Notes: generated by a model from the letters alone, not told the origin. A stretch of DNA of 64,000 nucleotides from Amoebophrya sp. A120 (GCA_905178155.1 CAJINV010000002.1:11163141-11227140); one strand, 5' to 3'. Shown: positions 36,870 through 49,000, counted from the stretch's first letter. Numbers and translations: made by a program.

Positions 36870-37862
36870 GGAGCTCAGCTGGCGAACCCCACGGAGTCAA
36901 CTAAGTATGTATTTCTAGTGCGAGTGCGGCGCTGCCTTTTTGTTTTTGCGAAAAAAAAAAACTATTGCAGCTATAGACTTCGTCGAACAACAACAAGTCA
37001 CGACCACTCCATCTTTTTATGTCTGAAAGTTTATTTTCAAAAGCATAGCCCCACAAGTGACAGAAAATCAATAACGTACATCAAAAACAATGAAACTAGA
37101 AGAGACAAACTACGTCGAAATGCACTTTCCGTCGTGCAAAACGATCGGAGAACAAGAGAAGTCAAAATCAAAGAGTGCATTCACTTTAGAGTAAAGGAAC
37201 AAAAAGAAAACAAGAGGAATACACAGCAACTCCAAAACCAAAGCCAACTCATGCTTGCGATGAAGTCAGATTGCACACGGATTGGCAGTTCTTGTTCTTC
37301 GTGTTCCTATGCTTGAAAAATACGCACCAGTCCTTATGCGCTAGTTGCGAAATGGATAAAAGGCCGCTATTTTCGTAAGCCGACCTATTCCGAGAATTTG
37401 TACGATCTTAATCTTATGCTGGGCATGTCATGAATGTATCTTTAACGCGAAGTTCAAGTTTAAAGTATTGCTTCGTCGCTTGATGTTTTCTGGTTGCGGT
37501 ATGCATTCTGAATGGTTCGTCTCAGTCCTCGTTGGTGTTGGCCGAGCAGCTCCAGGTCGTGTTGCTCAATATACGTTTGCCTCTTGCCGACACCGAGCTG
37601 TGCCTTTTGTGCTTGAATTGTTCTACTTCATTTAAAAGCGCCAACGGTCAGCATTGCATTGCTCGAGTTCTTTTAATTCGCTTCTCCTTCTAAGTACGGT
37701 TGTTCTACCTAGTAGCAGCAGCAGGTGTAGGAGTAGGTCAGCTTCACGACCAAGAGCACAGATCTTTCACCAGGAACTCGTTGTTCTGCTTCTGTTACTC
37801 TCAATCTCTTTGTCTCAGTAGTTCCCTCGTGTGCTCGACACAACTCAAGCAACGACCAGAAG
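36870..37862. other. Upstream region of the secreted coiled-coil gene; no gene seen
   Basis: Short Lys-rich frames (for example 36918-37316) look like translated A-rich sequence rather than genes. No repeats were identified. Confidence 0.45.
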
Positions 37863-40800
37863 ATGGCTCCCGCTGTTTCCACCATGCTGTCCCGCAGTAA
37901 GCGAGGCTTGTTTTCTGCAGCGTTGCTCGCCGGAGCGACCACAGCTGCTCCGGTCAAGAAAATGACGGCGGTGATCAAAATTCTGGAGGACATGCGGGAC
38001 GAGATCGAACACGACCAAGCCGAGGACGAAAAATCGTATAGAATTTATTGTCCTCGTGGTCCCGTCGGTCATGTGCGGAGCTCCTTCCTGGTGCAAAAAC
38101 AAAAAGTTCAAGTTGTACAAAACTCTGAAGCCGAATTCGATTGATTTTGTTGCTGACACGCAGCAAATACATAGTTGAATAATTATGGCTTCTCGAGCGC
38201 CACATGAAACAAACGACCTAGGTACGCCAAGATGGAGTGTTGGTGCAAGAAGAACGACATGACCTTGTCGGAAGCCCAGGCCGCGGCGCAGGCGGAGTTG
38301 GAGCGGTTGCGCGCGAGCGTGACGGCCAACACGGCCGAGGCCGCGGCGCTGGCGACCGAGTTGGAGGGAATGGAAAAGGAGCTGAAGCAGGCGCGCGAGT
38401 CGCTGGACGAGCTGATCACGATGAACACGAAGCAGGTCGAGGAATATCCAGGAAAAAACACCCATCCACATCCAATTTGTGACGCAAAACACATATCGAT
38501 ATCAAATCACTTCGTGTGTTTGTAATGCAAAAAATGGATGTGGATTGGTTTTTTTCTGTGCATAAGGAAGATGGGAAGACCGTAGCCGAGTACACGGAGT
38601 CCATTACCGCCCTCGCCAACGCCCTCACCGTTATCCACAGTAAATTGCCCGTACACGTACCAATGCAGTCCCAGTCTCTGCATGACAAAACTTGCCTTCA
38701 ATCCTAGTCTAGCATGACAAGTTGGACACTGCAAGTTAGCGAAATTTGTCATGCATTTTGTACATGTGCGGGAAATTTACATTGCATATCCGTTCTGAAC
38801 AAGCACCAGCCGGGGCTGACGCAGAAAAAGGTGGTCTTGGAGCTGCGCAAGCACGTGTCGGCGCACAGCGACATGCTGGACGCGCTGCTCGAGCCCAGCC
38901 AGCGCCGGGAGCTGAACGCCTTCCTGCAACAGGACACCCGGCAGAACCAGAAGCAGAACCCGACCAGCCCGGCCTACTCCAGCCAGTCCGGGCAGATTTT
39001 CGGGATCCTCGCCCAGATGAAGGAGGAATTCGAGTCTGATTTGGCCACCCTGAAGGAGAAGGTGGCCTCAGACAAGGTCACCTACAACAAGCTGAAAAAA
39101 TCCAAGGAGGAGGGCATCGCCGACCTGGAGAAGGGCATCACCTCGAAAACCAGCCGCAAGGCGGACGCCAAGCAGGAGGCGGCCGACGCCAAGCAGCAGA
39201 TCGCGGACATCGAAAAGACGATGGCAGCCGATCTGGAATTTCTCGCGGAGGTGAAAAAAGTGTGTCCGAAATCCTCCGAAGAGTTTGCGAAGCGCACGGA
39301 GGACCGACACATGGAGTCGCAGGCTATCGACAAGGCGGTCGAGATTCTGGGCAGCGACGAGAACCGCGACTTGTTCGACAAAACCGTGGAAAAGGCGCCG
39401 GCGCTCGCCTTTCTGCAGACGGGCATGATGAAAAATTCCAAGGAGGTGGCGAGCAAAGTGGTGCAGAATCTGGTATTTCCATGTATGAACAAACACATAG
39501 ACGTGGATTTGAGATTCTTCCAAATTTCTTACGCTGAACAATGAAATACAAATACGAATAAATTGAAATAGAAATAAACGCAAACTTCATTCGCTCACGA
39601 CTCCAACAAAAACGGATTCATTCGTACAATAAAAAGTTTTTTTTTGCAAAAAAAAATCTGAACAAGCACAGGCCCGGCTTCCTGGCGCGTCGGTGAGCAA
39701 GACGGCTCTTAACTTGTTGTCGCAGCAGATCAAGCTGGCACCGTTCACCCGGGTTGTGGAAGCGATCAAAACGATGATTTCTGAGATCAAGGAGAAGAAG
39801 GAAGTGGAGACGGAGCAGAAGGTATGAAAGCCTCAGGTTGGAACTCCTCAAAGTGGAAATGATTTGTAATGCAAAAAAACGACTCTAGTTGAAGCGCCAT
39901 TTGTAGTCGGCGCATGACAAATTTCCCGGGCACTCAAAACGTGTCTGTAATGCTACTTAGGCAAAGGGGTGCCCTTCTGTCGTGGTAATCAGCAGTCCAA
40001 TTCTTCACCCCTAGCAGGACAATAGTCGGCCTCCATTGTGTCCTCTGCAATACAGTCTTTTTTGCCTTGCATTTCATGCATCACAAATTATTTCCACTTT
40101 GAAGATTTCCATTCTGAGGCTTTCATAGAAGGACGAGTGCGTGTCCAAGATGAACGAGAATGAAATATCCTGAGTAAAAACGTACCCACACCAGAGTCAG
40201 GATGGGGATTTTGCAACACAAACCTAGGAGTTTTGTGAGTCACGCTTGACAAGTTGCACTATGCAGTGTAGTGCAGGTTAGCAAGTGCAGCCGCATCACA
40301 AATTTATCTGCTCATCCTGTTCACAGCATCACAAATTCCAAAACACGACTGGAAATGGCTCTCATGGGGATGCGCATTACAAGTCGCCCTGTCTTTGCAA
40401 ATCTGCATTACAACTCTGGCGTGGGTACGTTTTTACTCAGGATATGAAAAGGAGACGGCCGCGGCGGAAAACGAGCTGTCCAAGTTCCGCGGGCAGCTGG
40501 AGAAGGCGGAAGCGGACCTGGCCGCAAAGATGGACTCGCTGACGAAGACGGAAACCGCGATCAAGGAGGCAGAAGAATCCTTGGGGAAGTTGGAGGAGGA
40601 CCGAAAAGAGGAATTCGCCATGTTCCAACAAAACCTCGCCGATCAGTCCACCGCGGTGGAGTTGCTCGGGAAAGCGATCGCGCAGCTGACCATGGTCTAC
40701 GAAAACCTGGCGAAGCCGACGTTCCTGCAAACGGGCTTGGTGGTTAAAAAGCAAGCGCCCGCTGCGGAGGCCGGCCCAAGCGCGGGTCTCACTCACACAG

Positions 40801-41880
40801 ACGCGCCGGAAATGGGTACCTACAAGAAGAACAACGCAGGAACGGGTACAGATTTTTTCACCTTGTTGGACGTAGTTCTTTATTATCTGCGCACTTTCAT
40901 TAGTTTTTGTTTTAGTTTGTGTTTGAAGATCGATGCTGTGTTGTGACCACCATCTCCATCATCCTTTTTTTTATGCTTGTCCTTGTGCTAGGACGCAGGA
41001 ACAGGATTGAAGTGAGATTTCTGCCCGGCTGAAGGTGACCACGAGTTTCGTTGCTTTATTCAACTGAGGTGTCGTCGCGATGCTGCAGGGCATTCAGGAC
41101 GAGGCACGCAAGACGATCAAGGAGATGCGGCTCCAGCAGGAGCAGGACCAGGCGGATATGCACTGCAAAAGCATCGTACCCGTATAAATTGCAGGTATGC
41201 ATGACAAATGTGATTTCCTACCCAAATCTGCATTACAAATTCCAATTTTCTTCCTGATGAAATTTGTCATGCGATTTATACTAGTACGTGTACGATACTT
41301 TTGCAATGCATAGCGGATTTCCAGAAGCAACGCGACCTGCTTGTCGAGGTGAAGCAGTCCTCGGAACTGCAGCTCTCAACCTTGAAGTTCGAGAAGGCCT
41401 ATCACAGGAAAAAGTGCAGCTATCTGTTTTGAAAACGGAACGGGAACTTGTGATGCGAGAACTACGCATTCCACCTCAAAGTACACACACTTACTCTCAC
41501 ACTCAATAAAATTCGTGTTGCTGATGTTGCAGATATATGTTGCATGATAGGCAAAACGTAAACGCATGATGCCTGACTGCAATTCGTGAAGGAAAACGAC
41601 GTCGACCATAGGCACTTTTTTGGGTGATGAGTCCGACCTGGACAAGACGATCTCGCAGAAAAACCGGGACATCAATGACAAAGTGAGCGAAATCGCAGGG
41701 CTGGTGGAAACCATGAAGTCCTTTAAGGAGGAGTGCGACTTTTTGCTGAAGCACTTCGACGTGCGCCAGGAAGCTATGACCACGGAGGTCGAGGCGCTGA
41801 ACCAGGCCATTGCCATCCTGAAGGGTTCCGACGCCGGCGGTGAACTGCAAACCATCTACGCAAACCCGACCTCGTTGTGA
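37863..41880 (+). CDS. Secreted dinoflagellate-type coiled-coil protein, nine or more exons
   Basis: The N-terminus has a signal-peptide-like segment (RGLFSAALLAGATTAAP). Next comes ILEDMRDEIEHDQAEDEKSY-AKMECWC, then a long coiled coil with IADLEKGITSKTSRKADAKQ and DIEKTMAADLEFLAEVKKVC. Further on are LAPFTRVVEAIKTMISEIKE and DECVSKMNENE. The C-terminus reads CDFLLKHFDVRQEAMTTEVE. This order matches an abundant, uncharacterised dinoflagellate protein family that I recognise by pattern. Exons: 37863-38035, 38222-38444, 38570-38632, 38795-39472, 39672-39821, 40132-40165, 40450-40845, 41069-41156, 41318-about 41390, and a last exon of about 41617-41880. The frame holds through exon 8; the final join is unresolved. 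Introns 1, 4 and 7 are plain GT-AG; introns 2, 3, 5, 6 and 8 are introners. Function unknown; a secretory or extrusive role is inference. Confidence 0.88.
38445..38564 (+). mobile_element. Introner, 120 bp, TSD AGGAA
   Basis: AGGAA occurs at 38440-38444 and 38565-38569. The ends TATCCAGGAAAAAACACC and, reversed, TATGCACAGAAAAAAACC continue into CATCCACATCCA/AATCCACATCCA, about 24 of 30 positions matching. Excision gives VEEDGKTVAEY in frame. The border can be written GA-AG but not GT-AG. Confidence 0.88.
38632..38788 (+). mobile_element. Introner, 157 bp, TSD about CCGT
   Basis: The flanks are ACCGT (38627-38631) and TCCGT (38789-38793). The ends TATCCACAGTAAATTGCCCG and, reversed, TATGCAATGTAAATTTCCCG match at about 25 of 32 positions. 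Precise removal joins ACC GTT / CTG AAC (NALTVLNKHQPGL) in frame. A GT-AG alternative (GTT...CACCAG) is also in frame but would delete VLNKHQ. The interior holds two copies of GCATGACAA and one reverse copy. Confidence 0.8.
39823..40127 (+). mobile_element. Introner, 305 bp, TSD GAAGG
   Basis: GAAGG occurs at 39818-39822 and 40128-40132. The ends are TATGAAAGCCTCAGGTTGGA and, reversed, TATGAAAGCCTCAGAATGGA, two mismatches in about 20. Because the TSD supplies the bases, the spliced intron can be read as GT-AG (39822-40131), joining EQK / DECVSK. The interior is similar to the introner at 25091-25420. Confidence 0.92.
40166..40444 (+). mobile_element. Introner, 279 bp, TSD TGAAA, near-perfect TIR
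   Basis: TGAAA occurs at 40161-40165 and 40445-40449. Both ends begin TATCCTGAGTAAAAACGTAC, and the match extends to about 32 bp with one mismatch. Removing the element plus one TSD gives AAT GAA A / AG GAG ACG (NENEKETAAAE), the expected continuous sequence. No GT-AG pair near the ends keeps the frame. Confidence 0.94.
41157..41312 (+). mobile_element. Introner, 156 bp, TSD GCGGA, TIR shared with the 1.36-kb element
   Basis: GCGGA occurs at 41152-41156 and 41313-41317. The ends are TATGCACTGCAAAAGCATCG and, reversed, TATGCATTGCAAAAGTATCG, continuing into TAC-CGTA and TATAAAT. The TGCAAAAGTATCGTACTCGT-like core is the TIR of the element at 19968-21322. Excision joins CAG GCG GA / T TTC CAG in frame (DQADFQKQRD). 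The splice border cannot be GT-AG. Confidence 0.92.
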
Positions 41881-42555
41881 AAATATTTGAACCTGCTGAG
41901 TTTCCCTTTCCTGCTCTGTGCTTCCGCTGCCGCTCCTGAAGATGTTTTAGCTGCAAAGGGAAGATCATTCCATGTAAAATGAAAATTGATTTGGATGTTT
42001 CGTGCTGGTGTGAATATTGCTTTTTTTTCTTTTCCCTGGAGCTGCTTCTGCTTCGCTTCAATTAGCGACGGATGATGCGCCGCAATAAGACGGAGATGAT
42101 GATCGTGATGCCTCAAGTTGATCCTGATGGCGAAAGGCGATTTCGTATTTTCCAAAGAGCACAACTCCAAAAACAGAACAACTCCGGAAGCATGGCACTC
42201 GAAAAAAAAAATCGGTGTGTGTTTTGTGACATCACATATAATAAGTATGAGGGTGGCAGCTACTTGCTCATGTTGTTCATCGCCTTTTGAGGCGTTTTTG
42301 CCGATGTCGTTCTATCCTCAGATGTTGTACATGTACGCCTGGACACACAAACATAATTCCTTCTGGTTTTATGACGTAGGAGTCGGATGACCAGGCACTG
42401 CCGCGCAAGACACATTTGCAACCAAGGAGAATCAAAATAGAGATCAAGATCCACCTTCCACAAGCGCAAAATGCTGAGGAATTAGTTCCCTGCGTTCCCG
42501 TTCGTCACTTAGCTCGCAGCTCATACCCCTGCTAATAGAATAAGAACGTCCGCGT
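41881..42555. other. Intergenic, no gene seen
   Basis: Short frames only, between the stop of the secreted coiled-coil gene and the next weak gene. No TIR or repeat was identified. Confidence 0.4.
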
Positions 42556-43793
42556 CTCAGTTCCAGAGACAGTCGTGGTCGCCGACCTGTACGTAGTGCT
42601 GGTAGCTTGCATTTGTAAAAAAACCATACGCGGCGCTTTCTCGCGCAGCACCCAGGACGAGCTTGATTTTCAATCATATCCCGAAAGTGAACTACCAATG
42701 GGTCGCGCGCCAGAAAACTTTGGGCCTGCCGTAGAAGTTGCGCCGGTCGTTGTATTAAAGATGAAGAATTTTCTGTCGCCGGTACGCGTCGAAGATTCGG
42801 ACAGTGATTTTTCCAGCCCGGGCGGCTGCGCCAGCAGCCGACGCGTGGGAGGAGCAAGTTCTTCCGGCACGGAGGAGGCTGGTCTGGGAAGCGGGAATCA
42901 TCTTCGCGAGGGCGGCAGTAGTTCAGCCGGTGCAGCTGCGGTCTTCGGATTCTCGTCGTCTGCCGGGACCAAACCTTTCGCGCGTCGAGGCAGTACAAAG
43001 ATGATGAAGAAAGATAGTTGTCTCCCTGTATCGGATTATTTTGGTTATTGAGTAGTACTATCGAAATTCATTCTGTGCCCGTCTGTTTTTCCGCAGGAGG
43101 AGAGTATTGTGCAGCAAGTCAAATTCCCGCACCTGCTCCCTTCTGTTGGTCCTCAGGGAAAATCATGAGAAATTCATTTATTCTTGACGCATCGGCCTCA
43201 CCCTCAGGCTCAACGTTCCGTACACGAAGACACCAAATGATGTATGTACATCGATTCCAAAACTCAAAAACCTACCAGATGGTCTTCTCCTGACCCACGG
43301 ACCTGGACCGTTGTACACGGCCAAAGGGCGGATGCGGAATTATCTGCCCTTGTTGCAGGAAGAGCACCCGAGCGACCAGCAGGACCAGCGTGCCGCGACT
43401 CTGGAAGTGGTACAGCCGACTGCTGGTGGTGGTGGGGATCATCGCGTAGTAACTCCATTTCCACCGCAGCTGGCGCGCGATGACACGGGGACTTCAGCAA
43501 CTGGTCGTAAGGACAGCCTGGCAGGTTCAGGCTCCGAGGACGCAGGTCCCATCAAGTCAAAAGAGAAACGGGATGTTGAGCAGCCCGCAAACCAGACGCA
43601 CGAAGCCAACTGCGCGCGAAGTAGACGGGAAGATGTTGTTGAGGTCGCAAGCGATAGCGGAATAAGAGTCATGACGGGGACGCCGCACGAAGTAGACAGC
43701 TGCGCTTTTCCGATCGTGACAAATGAAACTGTTACCAAGATGAACAATCGGAATGCCACTCTAGCTTCGACAAGAAGATCACCATCGTTGTAG
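42556..43793 (+). CDS. Weakly supported hypothetical protein, two or three exons
   Basis: Two coding-like blocks are seen. About 42556-43051 includes LSPVRVEDSDSDFSSPGG and a Gly/Ser/Ala-rich stretch. About 43287-43793 reads GPLYTAKGRMRNYLPLLQEE, then a charged, low-complexity end, and stops at 43791-43793. A possible small intron lies at about 42589-42648 (GTACGT...CGCAG), and another must separate the blocks. Neither the start nor the joins could be fixed. No family was recognised, and most of the protein is probably disordered. Confidence 0.4.
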
Positions 43794-46080
43794 CAGCTTC
43801 TACAACCTGTGGAAGGTCCTGCTTCGTGCCGAACAGGTTTTGTACGACCGAAGGGCGTCGTTCCATCGACTCGACCGTTGGATTAGAAGTGCAACTGCTA
43901 TCAGCAGTTCATAATCTTTGTTTATTTAGTTTTGGATTTACTCCAACTTCATGATTTTTCTGCCTTTTTTTTTGGGGGGTGAAGATGTAGATATTCTAGC
44001 AAGCTTTTCCTAGGCGCAGAACGTTTTAGGGTTTTGGCAAGGTCACAGAAAGGAGTCCTTAGATGTTTGCCACGTCCAATCGGGAATCAAGGAGATGCCT
44101 GAGGACATTGTGGTTATTCTTATTTACAACTCGAGAACAAATCGTAAGTCAAATTACGAGCATGGCGATGAATGCTTTATTCGCTTTTTATTTTTTCTAT
44201 TCCAGGCCTGTGTGTGCCTTCGCCTTCCTAACACATGAAATTATTGTTATGCCGCACCAAATCCAAACCGTACACTTCCTTTGCCATCACACTAATTCAT
44301 CTCTTCGTGGCACGGCTCGATCCGCTCGTCGTTTCATCGCTAGACCTCTACTGTGGTTTTTGTATGCATATCTTGAAACCAAAGCGGGGCGTTCCGGTGC
44401 CGGATAGGAGATGATATTGATATTACATCAATGAAAATGTTGAACTAGTGCCTGTGCCCTACCGCACATGTTGCACTCCCTCCTCACATGGTAGACTACC
44501 GTTTCTTTGACTCTAACCAGTACTTTTCTTCATCATCCAAGTGGAATTATCCTGCTCACCCTCACAGGATATTGAAGACAGAGGCTCGAAAATAAAAAGA
44601 CTATTATTTGACGAGGTTATGATTATCTGGAAATTAGTTTTGGCCGCGAAGATGTAGTATCAGGAACAAATGTAATTTGCGTATTAAAGGTCGATAATAT
44701 TTCAGAGACCTGACGAAGCACTGATGAGCAGCACACCGCGTACCAAGTTCTGGAGGAGCAATTGCGACAGGATGATATGAGGAGGCAGCTATTTTCATTC
44801 TTCAAAGGGAGTCTGCTGGTGGCCGGTTCTTAGGGACGCCGTAAGTCCTGGGGCAGAACTCCGTTTTTTTAATTCTCTTCAGCTCAACATGATTCGACGT
44901 TGCAACCTCTTGCTTTGGAAGGCGGTTCTGTCGTGTGGTAATTACGCGAAAAAATAAAAGATTATAATGATGCTGTCTTTCGCATCAAAAACTGTTTTGG
45001 TTCTCCTCGATGTTCATCTCGAAAAAGAAGCAAGTTTTATTTGAACGAAAAAGTAGATAAAAGATAAAGAGGACCTGCTGGCGCATTTCTCGAGCCTGTA
45101 GTTGTTTGTGGAGACAGCTACCAGCGCAAATGCATGTGCAAGCGGGTGTAACCTGAGGTAAATAAAAATAGTAATTTAGACTGCTTTAACTTTATCGTTG
45201 ACTACGAACAATTCGAGCAGGACCTTTGACATTTCTATCCCAAAGAGAAAGAACGAAGTGAATGACTCGTGACAATAACTTCAAAGGTGCCTATTAGTGG
45301 CGAAAAACTATCATAGTAAAGCGAGTTGTTCGCGGTACTCATACTCGTACAGCTTGGCCTTAAGCCGACCTTCGGTTTTTTTTGTTACTTTGTCAGCGCT
45401 GCGTGTCCGAGGGACAAGTACAAGAAGACGCCGTCCGAGTGGAAGCAAGGCGGATGAATTTGATTTTTGGAGCTCCTGAGGAAAAAAAGTTGAAGAATAG
45501 GATGCGCTCTGCTGCCCACGCAAGATAAAGATTCTGATTCATCTTACACGAAGAATCGACGACAGGGTTCGTTTTTTGAGAACGACAATGAAAATGAATC
45601 TCGGCATCAGGCCGCACTGTTCGTGTTCCTCACTGATTCCTTTCATTTCAGGCCACAAAATGTGCTGCCTTTTCTTGTGTCAATCAGAGCCGGCAGATAT
45701 TCGCCCCAGCATTTGTTGCTGACATTGTAATATCTGTATGCCTGCTACTTCCGCTGTACCCGTTAATTATTCCGTCAGTTTATTCTATTCCCGGTTTTTC
45801 TTCGCGAGCGCCGAAGTTTCGGCATACTCGATCCTGGAAAGGTAGTACGTGACGATATTACATACCATGTGTACCTCTCCCCAAGGCCAAGGAGAAGTGG
45901 AATGTATTCCGATGCTTTTGCTAAGATGTAGAATAGTATCCTAGAATCATGTGAAAGTTGCCAAGACCAGAATAGAATATCTTTTCGTTTATTTTTTGTT
46001 CGATTACAACCGGTCGCACAGAAAGACAAACAAGACGACCGCAACCCAGAAAAAAAAACCATCTAATTCCAAGAAAAGAG
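43794..46080. other. No gene recognised, about 2.3 kb
   Basis: The longest frame (44063-44407, 114 aa) is hydrophobic and Cys/Phe-rich but has no recognisable family and no neighbouring exons. The stretch is relatively AT-rich. No repeats or RNA genes were identified. Confidence 0.5.
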
Positions 46081-49000
46081 ATGCCGGCAACGGGCCGCAA
46101 GATGAAGATCCCTCGCCCTCTCTACAGCCACCTTCGCGCGACGCTGGTCATTGCAGCCGGGGGCTCTGTTTTTGTTGAGGGTGTTGCGGCAGAGCAGCCC
46201 AACATTTTCTCCGCGGTAAGGGAAAAATAAGTAGTACATGTTTCGGGTTGGTTCGTGGTCTGGGATAAGAATATTTTCTGCCTTCATAAAGATGGTCTGA
46301 ATTTGCTTTGGTCTACGTACTGTAGTTGCGCTCTCTTCATCAACATAAACCAGTACACGAAAACGATTTATGAATCGTGATTGTCTCTGGCACTACAACT
46401 AAGCCTACTTTTCCACATCACAGCTTTTCGGAGGCAGTTCCGCTGTGGCGGCTTCGAAGCCGCCTGCCGCTCAGGCGCCTGCTGTTGCCCCATCGGAAAA
46501 ACTGGCGAGTGTGGACGTGGGCGAAAAACAAGAAGCGAAACACGACGACGTGGCGAAAGCGGCCGCTGCTGCAGTCCGCCCCGCTCCCGCACCCTTCGAT
46601 GATGCGAAAAACAAGATTGCTAAGGCAGCTCCGGCCGCCGCGCAGGATGAGCAAAGTGTTGCCGCAATGAAAAAGAAAATGACTTCTTCTACCACCGCCG
46701 ATGGTCAGGATATCAAGCCTCTAACAACCGCGAGTGGTCCTGCAGCGGTGGTGGATGCGCCAGTTGTGCGAGCAGCGGGAGCGGCGGTGACAGAACACAG
46801 AGCTGAAGGGTCATCAGGTTCGGCAGAAATTTTAGATGCGGCGAGTTCATCATCGACCAAAGCTGCCACCGCCGAAAACAAGACCGTAAGGTCGAGTGCG
46901 AAAGCCGCCACCGCTGCGGCGTCTTCGACGCTTGACCCGCAGCAAATTTTGAAGACCGCTAACGAGGACCTGGAAAAGGCCAAAAAGGAACTCGATTCCG
47001 TGGAAAAGCAGATCACAGCAGCGGTCCCGACCGAAAGGCAAGCGCTGCAGCAGGCCAAGCAAGCGGAAAAAACTGCGCTGCAGAGCATCCACTCTGAGCT
47101 GAAGAACGCAAAGCAGCAAGCACAGGCGATGAAGAAAAATGCGGTGAAAGTGGCCGAGAGGGTCGAGAAGGAGGCCGCCAAGGAGATTGCGGCCGAGCGT
47201 AAGGTGTTGGAGCGTGAGGTACTCGGGAAGAATAAAACGAATCTGTCCATGCCGCCGATCGGTATGATGCCGGCCTTGCAAGTGGGGATGGAGAAAGCGG
47301 AGAGCGAAGGCAAATTGGGCTCCGGGGCGGGGGTATCAAAGGGACTAGAAACTACCGGGCGCGTCGGCAAAGGTAAAGGTTCTTCATCGGCGTTGTCAGC
47401 TGTTGCTAAAACGGAAAATAACAAGGCGAGCCTTGAGCTGTTGGAGAAGAAAGGCATGAACGACGCGGCATCAAAAGCAAAGGAGGGAGAGGAGAGCGCT
47501 TCTGTCTTTTCCCACATTCCCGACTTCGTGAAGCATTTCATCCCCCAAAACGTGCTCGCAAAAATGCAAGCGAAAGAGCAGGAACAGCTGCGGGCGGTAC
47601 GGAATCCTGTTGGCGTGGAAAAGCAAAAGGAAAAGACGGAGGGTGAACAAAAGCAAAAGGAGAAGACGAAGAGCGAGTCAGAGCATAAATCGGCAGCAGC
47701 AGGAGGAAGTGGAGCAGTTCTTGTTGCACAACGCCAACAGAGAAGCGACACTGCCAGGTCCTCGGAAAAAGCTGACAGCAAGGCGACGGCGTCCGCGGGT
47801 GCCAAAAACCTGCTGAAGCTTGGAACTACATCCAAACAGGAGCAGAGCCACGTGGACGAGGACGAGGTGGTGCATAAGACAAGCACAGGAACGACCAATG
47901 GTGTGGTCTCCCTGGAGAGTACGACGCAGACGGCAGCCGCAAAGGAACTCGATTTGTCTGAAGTTCTGTCCTCCACAAATACGGCTCCGAAGCTGCCAGA
48001 AACCGCGGAGCGCTGGGCGGAGGGCACGCAGGAGGTGATGGAGCGGCGCCTTGAGAGCACGCGCGACCGCACTGAACGGCAAGCGGAGCATCTGGAACGG
48101 ACGGCGGAAGAAAAGGCGGAGCGAAGCGCCGAATCCGTTGAAGACAAGGCGGAGAAAGTCGAGCAGGATATCGAAGAATCCACGGAAATGAAGTTGGACG
48201 CGCTGGAAAAGACGAAGCAGAAGCTGCAGGAGCAAATCGAGCAACTGCAAAAGAAGATTGCCTCTGTTGGGACCACAAAACCGGACGATTTTTCATCTGG
48301 TACGAAAAGAACAAAGGCTGCGGTAGTTCCCGCAGCAGAAGAGGAGATGGCATCAAAGCTGATGCTTTTGGCTACAGTGGCAGCGGCACCTCCACCTGCA
48401 CAGTCTCCCGCTTTGACTTCTGCTTCTACTGAAATCGCAGTGGAAGAGCATCAGCGTGGACGCCGGGAAAAAGACGATCAAGCTGCAGCAAACAAGGAAA
48501 AGGTCGCATTGGCGAAGCGCGTCGCGACAAAGGTAGTGAAACAAGCCAAAAACACGGTCGGGGACAGCGTGACCAACGTGCTGAACTCCGAGGCCAGTAT
48601 GCCCGCTTTCGTGTCCGGCAAACTCGCCTCCGTCGTGCCCGGGATGGGTAAGCTGAAGACCGAGCCCGCGGGCATGCCGGCCCTGGTTGCCGACGTGCTG
48701 GACAAAGTCGGACTTTCGCCGGCGGAGAAGATGGTCTCCGGTGGCGTGCTGGGGCGCAACGGGAAATCGGGGTTCGTGCCGGGCAACCCGAAACCCCTGG
48801 ACGGGTCGATTGACAGCGAGAACGCGAAAAACGCGTTTTTCACGGTTCCCGACCCGAACGGCGGAAAACTAGCGCAACATTTGCATTTGGCACAAGCTCC
48901 GCCGACGCTGCCCGCGCCAGCCACCGTTACTTCTATTCCCACGCCGGCGGTGCAGGTGGACAATGACGAAAAGGAACAAAAGGAGAACCAGAAAATTGCG

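Noticed and set aside
44063-44407. 114-codon hydrophobic frame
   Set aside because: Isolated in AT-rich intergenic DNA, no family, no plausible exon partners.
46705-48276. 523-codon open frame on the minus strand
   Set aside because: It is the antisense of the Ala/Lys/Glu-rich exon; GC- and Ala-rich coding sequence leaves the opposite strand open. Composition (Ser/Cys/Phe-rich) is not protein-like.
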